Positions 9,282-18,192 of a DNA stretch of 64,000 nt are shown one piece after another (position 1 is the first letter of the stretch; each line of letters starts with the position of its first letter). The notes below the pieces were generated by a model. It was not told the origin of the DNA. It saw nothing but the letters and a program-made list of their open reading frames with translations, and ran no database searches. The translations under genes were made by a program, and so were the position numbers. The stretch is from Haemophilus_D parainfluenzae_AD (lineage in GTDB: Bacteria; Pseudomonadota; Gammaproteobacteria; Enterobacterales; Pasteurellaceae), in NCBI RefSeq assembly GCF_001679325.1, contig NZ_LZMX01000030.1; one strand, 5' to 3'.

Positions 9282-9728
9282 ATGTCATCATTTTTTTCAA
9301 CCTTAAAACAAGGGCAAATTTATTTGCAAACGTGGCCATTAGAAGCGAAGCTCGGCATTATTTTTCCCGAAAATCGCATTATTAAAGCCACAAAATTTGC
9401 ACAAAAATTTATGCCTTTTATGGCGGTATTCGCAGTGGTTTGGCAACAGCTTTATGCTAAGATGGATCTTACTGCATTGGCGATTGCTATTTTGACCGCA
9501 CTTTGTGCGTTAGTGATGCCACTTCAAGGCTTATATTGGTTGGGAAAACGTGCAAAATCACCGTTAGAACCGCAAAGTTCTCAGTGGTTTTATGAGATTA
9601 GTGAACGTTTAAGAAAACAACATGAAAGTTTGCCAACAGTGCAAGATAAACCGACATATCAGCACTTGGCAGAAGTACTACAAAAGGCACAGCAAAAATT
9701 AGACAAAGCATTTTGGCAGGAAATCTAG
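9282..9728 (+). CDS. yfbV: UPF0208 membrane protein YfbV
   Basis: Small inner membrane protein of the UPF0208 (DUF412) family, 148 aa, with two hydrophobic segments at about residues 45-62 and 66-88 and a charged C-terminal tail. The family has no settled biochemical role; in E. coli, YfbV has been linked to Ter macrodomain organisation. It lies next to ackA in opposite orientation, the same neighbourhood as in E. coli. A USS core at 9254 lies just upstream of the AAGGATG site, and another at 9495 is in the gene. Confidence 0.85.
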   Translation: MSSFFSTLKQGQIYLQTWPLEAKLGIIFPENRIIKATKFAQKFMPFMAVFAVVWQQLYAKMDLTALAIAILTALCALVMPLQGLYWLGKRAKSPLEPQSSQWFYEISERLRKQHESLPTVQDKPTYQHLAEVLQKAQQKLDKAFWQEI

Positions 9729-9750
9729 CCAATGGCTTCAAATTTAATTG

Positions 9751-9766
9751 ACGCAAACGTTTTCCT
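9751..9766. promoter_or_regulatory. PurR-type operator upstream of cvpA-purF
   Basis: ACGCAAACGTTTTCCT matches 14 of 16 bases of the PurR consensus ACGCAAACGTTTGCGT. A -10-like TAAAAT is at 9783-9788, so the box would cover the -35 region. Purine repression of cvpA-purF by PurR is established in E. coli. The site is seen here; its function is inferred. Confidence 0.7.
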
Positions 9767-9793
9767 TTTGTTGTTTTTTATGTAAAATACTGC

Positions 9794-9815
9794 GGTCGCA
9801 ATGGCGACCCTTTTT
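9794..9815 (+). terminator. Hairpin with T run between yfbV and cvpA
   Basis: 6-bp GC-rich stem GGTCGC/GCGACC with an AATG loop, then C and five T. It may be the yfbV terminator. If transcription starts just after the TAAAAT at 9783-9788, it would instead be a 5'-terminal stem-loop on the cvpA-purF mRNA. Confidence 0.5.
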
Positions 9816-9832
9816 AATTGAGAGACTATTTA

Positions 9833-10324
9833 ATGATTGATTACATTATCATTGGCATCATCGCATTTTCGATTATCGTGAGTTTATTACGTGGATTTGT
9901 GCGAGAGGTGATGTCCCTTGCAAGCTGGGTCGTTGCATTTATTGTTGCTAGCCAATTTTATCCTTATCTTGCCACCTATCTTACTCGAATCGAATCTGAC
10001 TATGTGCGTAATGGCACGGCAATCGGCATTTTATTTGTTTTAACCTTAATTGTAGGCGGCATTGTTAATTATGTGATTAGTCAATTAGTGGATAAAACAG
10101 GACTTACCGGAACAGATCGTGTTCTCGGTGCGGCATTTGGCTTAATTCGTGGGGCGTTAATCGTTGCTGCGATCTTATTCTTCTTGGATACCTTCACTAA
10201 CTTTGAACAAACCGATTGGTGGAAAGAATCAAAATTAATTCCTCATTTCGGCTTCATTATTGAATGGTTCTTCCAACAACTACAAGCAAGTTCTAGTTTT
10301 TTAAACTCAACTTTTAAACAATAA
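9833..10324 (+). CDS. cvpA: CvpA family inner membrane protein
   Basis: Four-helix inner membrane protein (163 aa), hydrophobic segments at about 3-22, 27-45, 62-82 and 100-122. E. coli CvpA was named for colicin V production, and later work links the family to envelope stress and bile tolerance. The frame is open from TTG 9818, but ATG 9833 gives the conserved MIDYIIIGI start. It lies 14 nt upstream of purF, the conserved cvpA-purF pair, and so falls under the same PurR-type control. Confidence 0.9.
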   Translation: MIDYIIIGIIAFSIIVSLLRGFVREVMSLASWVVAFIVASQFYPYLATYLTRIESDYVRNGTAIGILFVLTLIVGGIVNYVISQLVDKTGLTGTDRVLGAAFGLIRGALIVAAILFFLDTFTNFEQTDWWKESKLIPHFGFIIEWFFQQLQASSSFLNSTFKQ

Positions 10325-10338
10325 GGTAGTCAATCAGT

Positions 10339-11856
10339 ATGTGTGGAATTGTCGGTATCGTTAGCCAAAATCCGGTTAATGAATCCATTTATGCAGCATT
10401 AACGTTATTACAGCATCGAGGTCAAGATGCGGCGGGGATTGTCACAATCGATGATGAAAACCGCTTTCGTTTGCGTAAGGCTAATGGTCTTGTAAGCGAT
10501 GTATTCAGACAAGAACATATGTTACGTTTACAAGGTCATGCAGGCCTCGGACATGTACGTTACCCAACCGCCGGCAGTTCAAGTGTATCTGAAGCGCAGC
10601 CTTTCTATGTTAACTCACCTTATGGTTTAAGCCTTGTTCACAATGGTAACTTAACCAATTCAGACGAATTAAAAGATAAATTATTTAAAGAAGCACGTCG
10701 TCACATAAATACTAATTCGGATTCAGAACTTCTTCTCAATATTCTTGCAAATCATTTGGATAGAGTGAATAAATACCATCTCGATCCGCAAGATATTTTT
10801 AATGCAATTCGTGCGACACACAAAGATATTCGTGGTGCTTATGCATGCTTAGCGATGATTATTGGACATGGCATGGTGGCATTTCGCGATCCGTTTGGTA
10901 TTCGTCCACTCGTATTAGGTAAACGAGAAGAAAACGGTTCTGTAGAATATATGTTTGCCTCTGAAAGTGTGGCATTAGATGTTGCAGGTTTTGAATTAGT
11001 ACGAGATGTTGCACCGGGTGAAGCCATTTATGTGACCTTTGATGGTCAGCTCTATGCTGAGCAGTGCGCAGAAAGTGCGGTCTTAAATCCGTGTATTTTT
11101 GAGTATGTCTATTTTGCTCGTCCAGATTCCACAATAGACGGTGTATCTGTTTATGCCGCACGCGTTCACATGGGTGAACATTTAGGTAAAAAAATTGCTA
11201 AAGAATGGATTGAGGAAGCAGACAACATTGATGTGGTGATTCCAGTACCAGAAACTTCAACCGATATTGCTTTACAGATTGCGAAAATTTTAGGCAAACC
11301 TTATCGTCAAGGTTTTGTGAAAAACCGCTATGTTGGCCGTACATTTATCATGCCTGGTCAAGCACAACGTATCAGTTCAGTCCGTCGCAAGCTCAATACG
11401 ATTAAAGCAGAATTTAAAGACAAAAATGTGTTATTAGTCGACGATTCTATTGTTCGTGGTACCACATCTGAACAAATTGTGAGTATGGCTCGAGTGGCTG
11501 GGGCGAAGAAAATTTACTTTGCATCAGCAGCACCAGAAATTCGTTATCCGAATGTGTACGGTATTGATATGCCAACAAAACAAGAACTCATTGCCTATGG
11601 CCGTAATGTTGATGAAATTGCGAAATTGATTGGCGTAGATAAATTGGTTTTCCAAGATCTTGAAGCACTGACAGAATCAGTACGCCAAGAAAATCCAGCC
11701 ATTCAAGGTTTTGATTGTTCTGTTTTTACTGGTGAATATATTACGGGTGATATCACACCAGAATACCTTGATAGCATCGCTTCTCAACGTAGTGATTCAG
11801 CAAAGAAAAAACGGGAAAAAGATGCAAGCAACCTTGAAATCCATAATGAAGGTTAA
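10339..11856 (+). CDS. purF: Amidophosphoribosyltransferase
   Basis: First committed enzyme of purine synthesis: PRPP + glutamine to phosphoribosylamine. MCGIVGIVS gives the N-terminal nucleophile Cys2 after Met removal (class II glutamine amidotransferase domain, about 1-230). The C-terminal phosphoribosyltransferase domain carries the PRPP loop NVLLVDDSIVRGTTS. Length is 505 aa, as in enterobacteria. It is the second gene after cvpA. Downstream are a terminator at 11873 and a USS hairpin. Confidence 0.96.
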   Translation: MCGIVGIVSQNPVNESIYAALTLLQHRGQDAAGIVTIDDENRFRLRKANGLVSDVFRQEHMLRLQGHAGLGHVRYPTAGSSSVSEAQPFYVNSPYGLSLVHNGNLTNSDELKDKLFKEARRHINTNSDSELLLNILANHLDRVNKYHLDPQDIFNAIRATHKDIRGAYACLAMIIGHGMVAFRDPFGIRPLVLGKREENGSVEYMFASESVALDVAGFELVRDVAPGEAIYVTFDGQLYAEQCAESAVLNPCIFEYVYFARPDSTIDGVSVYAARVHMGEHLGKKIAKEWIEEADNIDVVIPVPETSTDIALQIAKILGKPYRQGFVKNRYVGRTFIMPGQAQRISSVRRKLNTIKAEFKDKNVLLVDDSIVRGTTSEQIVSMARVAGAKKIYFASAAPEIRYPNVYGIDMPTKQELIAYGRNVDEIAKLIGVDKLVFQDLEALTESVRQENPAIQGFDCSVFTGEYITGDITPEYLDSIASQRSDSAKKKREKDASNLEIHNEG

Positions 11857-11872
11857 GCACATTTAAGATCGT

Positions 11873-11912
11873 AAAAAGCACTAATTCAATGAGAATTTAG
11901 TGCTTTTTCTTT
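11873..11912 (+). terminator. Terminator after purF
   Basis: Stem of about 12 bp (AAAAAGCACTAA against TTTAGTGCTTTTT), 11-nt loop, ending in a T-rich tail. It is the first of two stacked terminators after purF. Confidence 0.8.
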
Positions 11913-11930
11913 TTGATGAAATATAAAGAA

Positions 11931-11970
11931 AAATGACCGCACTTGATGTATTCAAAGTGCGGTCATTTTT
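11931..11970. terminator. Bidirectional USS-pair terminator between purF and dacB
   Basis: Inverted USS cores at 11936-11944 and 11955-11963 with AAATG and CATTT flanks form a long stem. It ends dacB transcription from the minus strand and backs up the purF terminator. Confidence 0.85.
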
Positions 11971-11979
11971 ATATATGTT

Positions 11980-13419
11980 TTAGTCTTTATAAAGATCGTT
12001 ATAAAGCGTACTTTCAAATTGCACAAGTGGCGCGCGTTTTGTTTTACTTTCTAAATCACCGGTTGAATAGCCATTGATAAATTGAACGAAAGCCACTTTT
12101 TCACCACGTGCATTGGTCATAAAACCTGCAAGGTTATAAACGCCTTTTAATGAGCCAGTTTTAGCGATAACGTTTTTCACTAGTGGTGGATTAATTAAGC
12201 TACCACGACCACTGATTGTGCCATCTACACCTGCAATTGGAAAGGTTTCCATTAAGTGTAATTTATCTTCATTTTTGGCAATGTATTCCAAGACGGAAAG
12301 CATGGTTTTCGGTGCAACCAAATTATGACGAGAAAGCCCCGAACCATCGGCTAAAATGCTGTTACCAAATTTAATGCCTTGTTTTTGCAATACGGATTTT
12401 ACTGCTAATGTACCTAATTGGAATGAAGCAGGGCGTTTATAGTAGTTGTAGGCTACTGCTCTGAATAAGGCATCGGCAATTTGGTTATCCGATTTTTTCA
12501 TCATTTTTTTCAATAGCTCAGGCAACGGTTTAGATAAATGCTGGGCGAGTTTTTGGCCTTGCTGTGGTTTTTGAGGTTGTTTTACCTGACCGGTAAATTC
12601 AATATCAAGACGTTTTAATTGACGTTGAATAATGGCAGCAGCGTAGGCATCAGGATCTTGCACAGCGAAGCTGAGCCCAAATGGTTTAGTTTGGCGTGCA
12701 ATACAGCCTTTTACTTGATAGCGATTATTGTCGTGAACAACAACATCTAACTGGCAATAACCCGCTTCTTGCTGATCCACAATATAAACTTGTCCGAAAA
12801 CTTGAATAGGGAATTGAGCGGGAACGTTAATTTTGACGGTTTCACCCACAGGTTGATTTGCATCTAGCTCTGCATAAAAACAGTTATTATCGATATTTGC
12901 TGCCGCAGGAGGGGAGTTAAAGCACATGGTGAGATCGTTCCAAATCCAACCTAACCCACGATCATGGCTAGCAAATACAGAAGTATCTAAAATAAGATCA
13001 CCATTGATTTTCTGAATGCCTTGGTTTTTTAAATTAGCTAATAGGCTATAAAGTTGTCCACTGGTCAGATCAGGATCGCCAGTAAATTGCACAACAAGAT
13101 CGCCCTCTAAAACATTATTTTGAATTTTTCCGTTACTTAAAAGTGAGGTTTCAAATTGAAAGGCATCACCTAATACCAATTTAGCCGCGACAGCTGTGAA
13201 AACTTTTTGCGTACTGGCTGGCAACATAAAGGTTGAGCCATTGTAATCTGCGATAATTTGATCTTTATTGAGGTTTTTGGCAATGATACTGGCAGAAGCA
13301 CCTTCTGGTAAGTATTGGGTGATAGAAGCCACATTAACTTCAGCCATAGAGGAAAAAGAAAAGCCGAGTGTGATAAATGCCGCTTTAAGTGCGGTCGAAA
13401 TAGAAGATTTTTTAGTCAT
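11980..13419 (-). CDS. dacB: D-alanyl-D-alanine carboxypeptidase/endopeptidase (PBP4)
   Basis: Periplasmic peptidase of the S13 family that trims and cleaves peptidoglycan cross-links. The signal peptide covers about residues 1-25 (cut after SFSSMA). The penicillin-binding motifs are SxxK at 69-72 (STQK), SDN in KKSDNQIAD, and KTG in AKTGSLKG. 479 aa compares with 477 in E. coli. The open frame extends 11 codons upstream, but ATG 13419 begins the signal peptide. A USS core (13387) encodes three signal-peptide residues. It is divergent from greA, an arrangement also seen in E. coli. Confidence 0.94.
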   Translation of the reverse strand: MTKKSSISTALKAAFITLGFSFSSMAEVNVASITQYLPEGASASIIAKNLNKDQIIADYNGSTFMLPASTQKVFTAVAAKLVLGDAFQFETSLLSNGKIQNNVLEGDLVVQFTGDPDLTSGQLYSLLANLKNQGIQKINGDLILDTSVFASHDRGLGWIWNDLTMCFNSPPAAANIDNNCFYAELDANQPVGETVKINVPAQFPIQVFGQVYIVDQQEAGYCQLDVVVHDNNRYQVKGCIARQTKPFGLSFAVQDPDAYAAAIIQRQLKRLDIEFTGQVKQPQKPQQGQKLAQHLSKPLPELLKKMMKKSDNQIADALFRAVAYNYYKRPASFQLGTLAVKSVLQKQGIKFGNSILADGSGLSRHNLVAPKTMLSVLEYIAKNEDKLHLMETFPIAGVDGTISGRGSLINPPLVKNVIAKTGSLKGVYNLAGFMTNARGEKVAFVQFINGYSTGDLESKTKRAPLVQFESTLYNDLYKD

Positions 13420-13571
13420 TTTTAGTTCTGTTATGGTTGCTATTTTTCTCAAGACGAATAATAATAAGCTCCGAACTCAAGAGAGTAAATCATTTTTTAT
13501 TTTTCATTGACTGCGGCAAGGTTGCAAGACGTTGTCGTGGTTTTGTTTTTACCAAATTTCAAGGAAAAAGA

Positions 13572-14048
13572 ATGAAACAAATTCCAATGACCGTGCGCGG
13601 TGCGGAGCTATTACGTCAAGAATTAGATTTCTTAAAGAATGAGCGTCGCCCTGAAATTATCAAGGCGATTGCTGAAGCACGTGAGCATGGTGACTTAAAA
13701 GAAAATGCAGAATATCACGCAGCGCGTGAACAACAAGGTTTTTGCGAAGGGCGTATTCAAGAAATTGAAAGCAAACTTGCAAATTGTCAGGTTATCGATG
13801 TCACTAAATTACCAAATAACGGAAAAGTTATTTTTGGTGCGACAGTTGTATTAGTGAATACCGATACTGATGAAGAAGTTACTTACCAAATTGTGGGCGA
13901 TGATGAGGCAGATATTAAATCAGGTTTGATTTCTGTTAATTCACCGATTGCTCGTGGCTTGGTGGGGAAAGAGTTGGATGATACCGTGAATATTACCACA
14001 CCAGGTGGAACGGTTGAGTTCGAGATTATTGAAGTAAATTACATCTAA
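13572..14048 (+). CDS. greA: Transcription elongation factor GreA
   Basis: Rescues backtracked RNA polymerase by stimulating transcript cleavage through the secondary channel. N-terminal coiled coil (about 1-75) with the acidic tip in REHGDLKENAEYH, then the C-terminal FKBP-like domain. 158 aa is standard. The open frame reaches 45 codons further upstream, but MKQIPMTVRGAELL is the family start and ATG 13572 has an AAGGA site. Confidence 0.95.
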   Translation: MKQIPMTVRGAELLRQELDFLKNERRPEIIKAIAEAREHGDLKENAEYHAAREQQGFCEGRIQEIESKLANCQVIDVTKLPNNGKVIFGATVVLVNTDTDEEVTYQIVGDDEADIKSGLISVNSPIARGLVGKELDDTVNITTPGGTVEFEIIEVNYI

Positions 14049-14053
14049 AAAAA

Positions 14054-14076
14054 CATCCCCTCAAATTGAGGGGATA
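14054..14076 (-). terminator. Terminator after yhbY
   Basis: 8-bp stem ATCCCCTC/GAGGGGAT (14055-14062 and 14068-14075). Read on the minus strand it is followed by G and seven T, so it is an efficient-looking terminator for yhbY; on the plus strand after greA it lacks a T run. Confidence 0.75.
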
Positions 14077-14080
14077 ACAA

Positions 14081-14380
14081 TTATTTACGAGGCAGCTGGA
14101 TTTTACCTTCCTCGCTTGGTCGATAAAGCACCAAAATATGTCCGATGGTTTGAACTTTAGATGATTTGGTTTCACGAACAATCGCATCAATGATTAATTG
14201 TTTGGTTTCGCGATCTGCGCCAGCAATTTTTACTTTGATTAATTCGTGATGATTTAACGCATTATCGATTTCGGCTAATACACCTTCGGTTAAGCCGTTA
14301 CCGCCAAGCATGACGACAGGGCTAAGGTGATGAGCGAGTCCTTTTAAAAATTGTTTTTGTTTTGTTGATAATATTGTCAT
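14081..14380 (-). CDS. yhbY: Ribosome assembly RNA-binding protein YhbY
   Basis: CRS1-YhbY (CRM) domain RNA-binding protein, 99 aa, associated with 50S precursors in E. coli. It has the conserved GGNGLTEGV loop and the alpha-beta pattern of the domain. The open frame begins 11 codons earlier, but MTILSTKQKQFLKGLAH is the family start and follows AAGGA. It is divergent from rlmE and convergent with greA, the same gene set found around ftsH in enterobacteria. Confidence 0.9.
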   Translation of the reverse strand: MTILSTKQKQFLKGLAHHLSPVVMLGGNGLTEGVLAEIDNALNHHELIKVKIAGADRETKQLIIDAIVRETKSSKVQTIGHILVLYRPSEEGKIQLPRK

Positions 14381-14546
14381 AAGGAATCCTTTAAATAGAT
14401 GAATATGAATCATAAAAAGACCGAAAAGAGCGGTCAGAAAAAACGTGGTTTTTCAGCACTTTTTGGTAAGTCTAGCCTTGAATTTGGCAGATTGTACCCA
14501 AATATAGACGAAACTACTACAAAAAATAGTACAAAAGAAAGAGATT

Positions 14547-15179
14547 ATGGGAAAGAAAAAACGTTCGGCGAGTTCTTCTCGTTGGCTAAACGAACATTTT
14601 AAAGATCCGTTTGTTCAGAAAGCACATAAACAAAAATTACGCTCGCGTGCTTACTTTAAGTTAGATGAAATTCAACAAACGGATAAATTGTTTAAACCGG
14701 GAATGACCGTGGTGGATCTTGGTGCCGCACCAGGCGGTTGGTCACAATACGTTGTGAGCCAGATTGGAGGAAAAGGCAGAGTGATTGCTTGTGATATTTT
14801 AGATATGAATCCAATTGTCGGTGTAGATTTCTTGCAAGGTGATTTTCGTGATGAAAATGTACTGAATGCATTATTAGAACGAGTTGGTGAAGCAAAAGTT
14901 GACGTAGTGATGTCTGATATGGCGCCGAATTTTAGCGGTATGCCATCTGTTGATATTCCACGAGCAATGTATTTGGTCGAACTGGCTTTGGATATGTGTA
15001 AGCAAGTTTTGGCGAAAAAAGGCAGTTTTGTGGTCAAAGTATTCCAAGGAGAAGGTTTTGACGAGTATCTGCGCGAAATTCGTTCACTCTTTAGTGTCGT
15101 AAAAGTGCGTAAGCCTGAAGCCTCTCGTGGGCGTTCTCGCGAAGTTTATATTGTAGCAAGTGGTTATAAAGGCGAATAG
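14547..15179 (+). CDS. rlmE: 23S rRNA 2'-O-ribose U2552 methyltransferase RlmE
   Basis: Methylates U2552 in the A loop of 23S rRNA in assembled 50S subunits, using SAM. The SAM motif VVDLGAAPGGWSQY is at 55-68. The catalytic triad of the RrmJ/FtsJ family falls exactly on K38, D124 and K164. 210 aa, basic N-terminus. It lies 87 nt upstream of ftsH, the conserved rlmE-ftsH pair. Confidence 0.96.
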   Translation: MGKKKRSASSSRWLNEHFKDPFVQKAHKQKLRSRAYFKLDEIQQTDKLFKPGMTVVDLGAAPGGWSQYVVSQIGGKGRVIACDILDMNPIVGVDFLQGDFRDENVLNALLERVGEAKVDVVMSDMAPNFSGMPSVDIPRAMYLVELALDMCKQVLAKKGSFVVKVFQGEGFDEYLREIRSLFSVVKVRKPEASRGRSREVYIVASGYKGE

Positions 15180-15266
15180 ATAATTGCTTTGATAGCTTTT
15201 CATTATGTCGGGGATGAGATAGTATCTCGTTTAATTTTAATTAACTTAAGAAAGGCAGGTTAAACC

Positions 15267-17174
15267 TTGAACGATATGGTCAAAAATCTAGTTCTATGGG
15301 TTGTGGTAGCAATTGTCATGATGACGGCTTACCAAAGTTTTAATTCTAATGGCGTGAGTGACTCAACAGATTACACAACCTTTGTGTATGATGTGAGTAA
15401 CAGTCAAGTGAAGGAAGCGCGTTTTGATGCGAATGAAATCACAGTGACCAAAAATGACGGGTCTAAATATATGACCGTTATGCCACCGTTGGAAGATAAA
15501 AAACTCTTAGATGACTTATTAAATAAAAAAGTCAAAATCGAAGGTACGCCTTTTGAAAAACGTAGTTTACTATCACAAATTTTGATTTCTTGGTTCCCGA
15601 TGCTATTCCTTGTAGGGGTATGGATTTTCTTCATGCGTCAAATGCAAGGTGGCGGTGGCAAGGCCATGAGTTTTGGTAAAAGCCGCGCTAAAATGCTGAA
15701 CCAAGATCAAATCAAAGTGACTTTTGCGGATGTTGCAGGTTGCGATGAAGCAAAAGAAGAAGTCGGTGAAGTAGTTGATTTCTTGCGTGAACCGAAAAAA
15801 TTCCAAAACCTTGGTGGTAAAATTCCAAAAGGGATTTTAATGGTAGGTCCTCCAGGTACAGGTAAAACCTTATTAGCAAAAGCTATTGCGGGTGAAGCAA
15901 AAGTGCCTTTCTTTACCATTTCAGGTTCTGACTTTGTAGAGATGTTTGTGGGTGTTGGTGCTTCTCGTGTACGTGATATGTTCGAGCAAGCGAAGAAAAA
16001 TGCACCATGCTTAATCTTTATTGATGAAATTGATGCGGTAGGTCGTCAACGTGGTGCTGGCTTAGGTGGTGGACACGATGAGCGTGAACAAACCCTTAAC
16101 CAAATGCTAGTTGAAATGGATGGTTTTGGTGGTAACGAAGGCGTAATCGTTATTGCTGCAACTAACCGTCCAGATGTACTTGACCCAGCATTAACGCGTC
16201 CAGGACGTTTTGACCGTCAAGTTGTTGTAGGTTTACCGGATGTGAAAGGTCGTGAGCAAATTTTAAAAGTTCACATGCGTAAAGTCCCTGTGGCTGATGA
16301 TGTAGATGCAATGACACTGGCTCGTGGTACACCAGGTTATTCAGGTGCAGATTTAGCGAACTTGGTGAATGAAGCTGCATTATTTGCTGCACGTAGCAAT
16401 AAACGTACTGTATCGATGCTTGAGTTTGAAAAAGCCAAAGATAAGATCAATATGGGGCCTGAACGCCGTACCATGATCATGACGGATAAACAAAAAGAAT
16501 CGACAGCGTACCATGAAGCAGGTCACGCCATTGTGGGTTACTTAGTGCCTGAACATGATCCGGTACATAAAGTCACGATTATTCCTCGTGGCCGAGCATT
16601 AGGTGTAACTTTCTTCTTACCTGAAGGCGATCAAATTAGTATCAGCCAAAAACAATTAGAAAGTAAACTTTCAACACTTTATGCGGGACGCTTAGCAGAA
16701 GATTTGATTTACGGTGAAGAAAATATTTCTACCGGTGCATCTAACGATATTAAAGTGGCAACCAATATTGCACGTAATATGGTGACCCAATGGGGCTTCT
16801 CAGATAAACTTGGTCCGATTCTTTATACCGAAGATGAAGGCGAGGTATTCTTAGGTCGCTCAATGGCGAAAGCAAAACATATGTCTGATGAAACTGCTCA
16901 TGCAATTGATGAAGAAGTTCGTGCGATTGTAAATCGTAACTATGCGAGAGCAAGACAGATTCTGATCGATAATATGGATATTCTTCACGCCATGAAAGAT
17001 GCGTTAGTGAAATATGAAACCATTGAAGAAGAACAAATTAAGCAGCTAATGAATCGTGAACCTGTTACACCACCATCTGGTTGGGAAGATAACAAAGACA
17101 TGAAACCAACAGCAAAACCGCAGGAAGAGAAAACTGAAAGTGCGGTTAATCATTCAGAAGATCCTGAAGCATAA
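15267..17174 (+). CDS. ftsH: ATP-dependent zinc metalloprotease FtsH
   Basis: Membrane-anchored AAA+ protease that degrades LpxC, RpoH and unassembled membrane proteins. Transmembrane segments at about 5-25 and 103-122 flank the periplasmic domain. Walker A GPPGTGKT is at 194-201, IDEID at 251-255 and the zinc site HEAGH at 415-419. The start is either TTG 15267, 7-8 nt after an AGG site, or ATG 15276, which aligns with the E. coli N-terminus. TTG is listed because of the spacing. 635 aa. Confidence 0.95.
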   Translation: MNDMVKNLVLWVVVAIVMMTAYQSFNSNGVSDSTDYTTFVYDVSNSQVKEARFDANEITVTKNDGSKYMTVMPPLEDKKLLDDLLNKKVKIEGTPFEKRSLLSQILISWFPMLFLVGVWIFFMRQMQGGGGKAMSFGKSRAKMLNQDQIKVTFADVAGCDEAKEEVGEVVDFLREPKKFQNLGGKIPKGILMVGPPGTGKTLLAKAIAGEAKVPFFTISGSDFVEMFVGVGASRVRDMFEQAKKNAPCLIFIDEIDAVGRQRGAGLGGGHDEREQTLNQMLVEMDGFGGNEGVIVIAATNRPDVLDPALTRPGRFDRQVVVGLPDVKGREQILKVHMRKVPVADDVDAMTLARGTPGYSGADLANLVNEAALFAARSNKRTVSMLEFEKAKDKINMGPERRTMIMTDKQKESTAYHEAGHAIVGYLVPEHDPVHKVTIIPRGRALGVTFFLPEGDQISISQKQLESKLSTLYAGRLAEDLIYGEENISTGASNDIKVATNIARNMVTQWGFSDKLGPILYTEDEGEVFLGRSMAKAKHMSDETAHAIDEEVRAIVNRNYARARQILIDNMDILHAMKDALVKYETIEEEQIKQLMNREPVTPPSGWEDNKDMKPTAKPQEEKTESAVNHSEDPEA

Positions 17175-17179
17175 AAATA

Positions 17180-17208
17180 AAGCCTTCCTAATTGGGAAGG
17201 CTTTTTTA
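17180..17208 (+). terminator. Terminator after ftsH
   Basis: 9-bp stem AAGCCTTCC against GGAAGGCTT, 6-nt loop, followed by a T run. It isolates the rlmE-ftsH unit from folP. Confidence 0.85.
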
Positions 17209-17288
17209 TTTATTATTTCATTCTTTTCATGGCTATATTCCGTTATAATCTGACCCTTCAAATTTGATTTAAAAATTGACCGCACTTT

Positions 17289-18116
17289 ATGAAACTTTAT
17301 GCTAATAACAAATGTCTAGATTTATCATTCCCTCAAATTATGGGGATTTTGAATTTCACACCTGATTCGTTTTCTGATAGCGGGCAGTTTTTTAGTCTAG
17401 ACAAGGCATTATTTCAAGTTGAAAAAATGCTGAAAGAAGGTGCAACAATTATTGATATTGGCGGTGAATCAACTCGACCAATGGCTGAAGAAGTGTCTGA
17501 AGCTGAAGAATTGCAACGTGTGGTACCTTTAGTTGGAGCGGTACAAAAGCGTTTTGATTGTTGGATTTCAGTGGATACCTCTAAGGCAATTGTGATGCAA
17601 GAAGCGGCCAAGGTTGGCATGGATTTAATTAATGACATTCGTGCACTACGTGAACCTGGCGCACTAGAAATAGCAGGACAGTTGAATTTACCCACTTGTA
17701 TCATGCACATGCAGGGGCAGCCACGCACAATGCAAGCTAATCCACATTACAATGATGTGGTTCAAGATGTTTATCAATTTTTAAGCGATAGAACTCAAGC
17801 TTGTTTAGCAGTGGGCATTGCCAAAGAAAATATTATTTGGGATATGGGCTTTGGTTTTGGTAAAACAGTACAGCATAACTATAAACTTTTACAACAGTTG
17901 GCTCACTTCTGTGATAGTGGATATCCTGTTTTAGCAGGGCTTTCACGTAAATCGATGATTGGTGCTGTATTAGATAAGCCCGTGACTGAACGTGTTGTAG
18001 GAAGTGTAGCTGGGGCATTAATTGCTGCTCAAAATGGTGCGACAATTTTGCGTGTACATGATGTAGCTGCAACGGCAGATGCCTTGAAGGTATGGCAGGC
18101 AACGCAACAAGCGTAA
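17289..18116 (+). CDS. folP: Dihydropteroate synthase
   Basis: Condenses p-aminobenzoate with hydroxymethyl-dihydropterin diphosphate in folate synthesis; the sulfonamide target. MGILNFTPDSFSDSG is the pterin-binding N-terminal motif, and DIGGESTRP the second signature. 275 aa. A USS core ends 1 nt before the start codon (17279-17287), exactly where a Shine-Dalgarno sequence would be, and no SD is visible. A TATAAT at 17244-17249 may be the -10 box. folP-glmM order follows ftsH as in E. coli. Confidence 0.95.
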   Translation: MKLYANNKCLDLSFPQIMGILNFTPDSFSDSGQFFSLDKALFQVEKMLKEGATIIDIGGESTRPMAEEVSEAEELQRVVPLVGAVQKRFDCWISVDTSKAIVMQEAAKVGMDLINDIRALREPGALEIAGQLNLPTCIMHMQGQPRTMQANPHYNDVVQDVYQFLSDRTQACLAVGIAKENIIWDMGFGFGKTVQHNYKLLQQLAHFCDSGYPVLAGLSRKSMIGAVLDKPVTERVVGSVAGALIAAQNGATILRVHDVAATADALKVWQATQQA

Positions 18117-18134
18117 AAAACTAACAGATTTTAT

Positions 18135-18164
18135 ATGTTGTAGAACTAATGATTTCTGCAACAT
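18135..18164 (+). other. Hairpin in the folP-glmM intergenic region
   Basis: 11-bp stem with one G-T pair (left arm 18135-18145, right arm 18154-18164) and an 8-nt loop. No T run follows, so it is more likely an mRNA structure or a weak terminator than a strong stop. Function unknown. Confidence 0.4.
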
Positions 18165-18192
18165 CATTATTCAAATTTAATAAGGAATAAAC

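Noticed and set aside
14399..14602. 67-codon open frame between yhbY and rlmE
   Set aside because: Overlaps the rlmE start, has no Shine-Dalgarno sequence and low-complexity composition; it covers the divergent promoter region.
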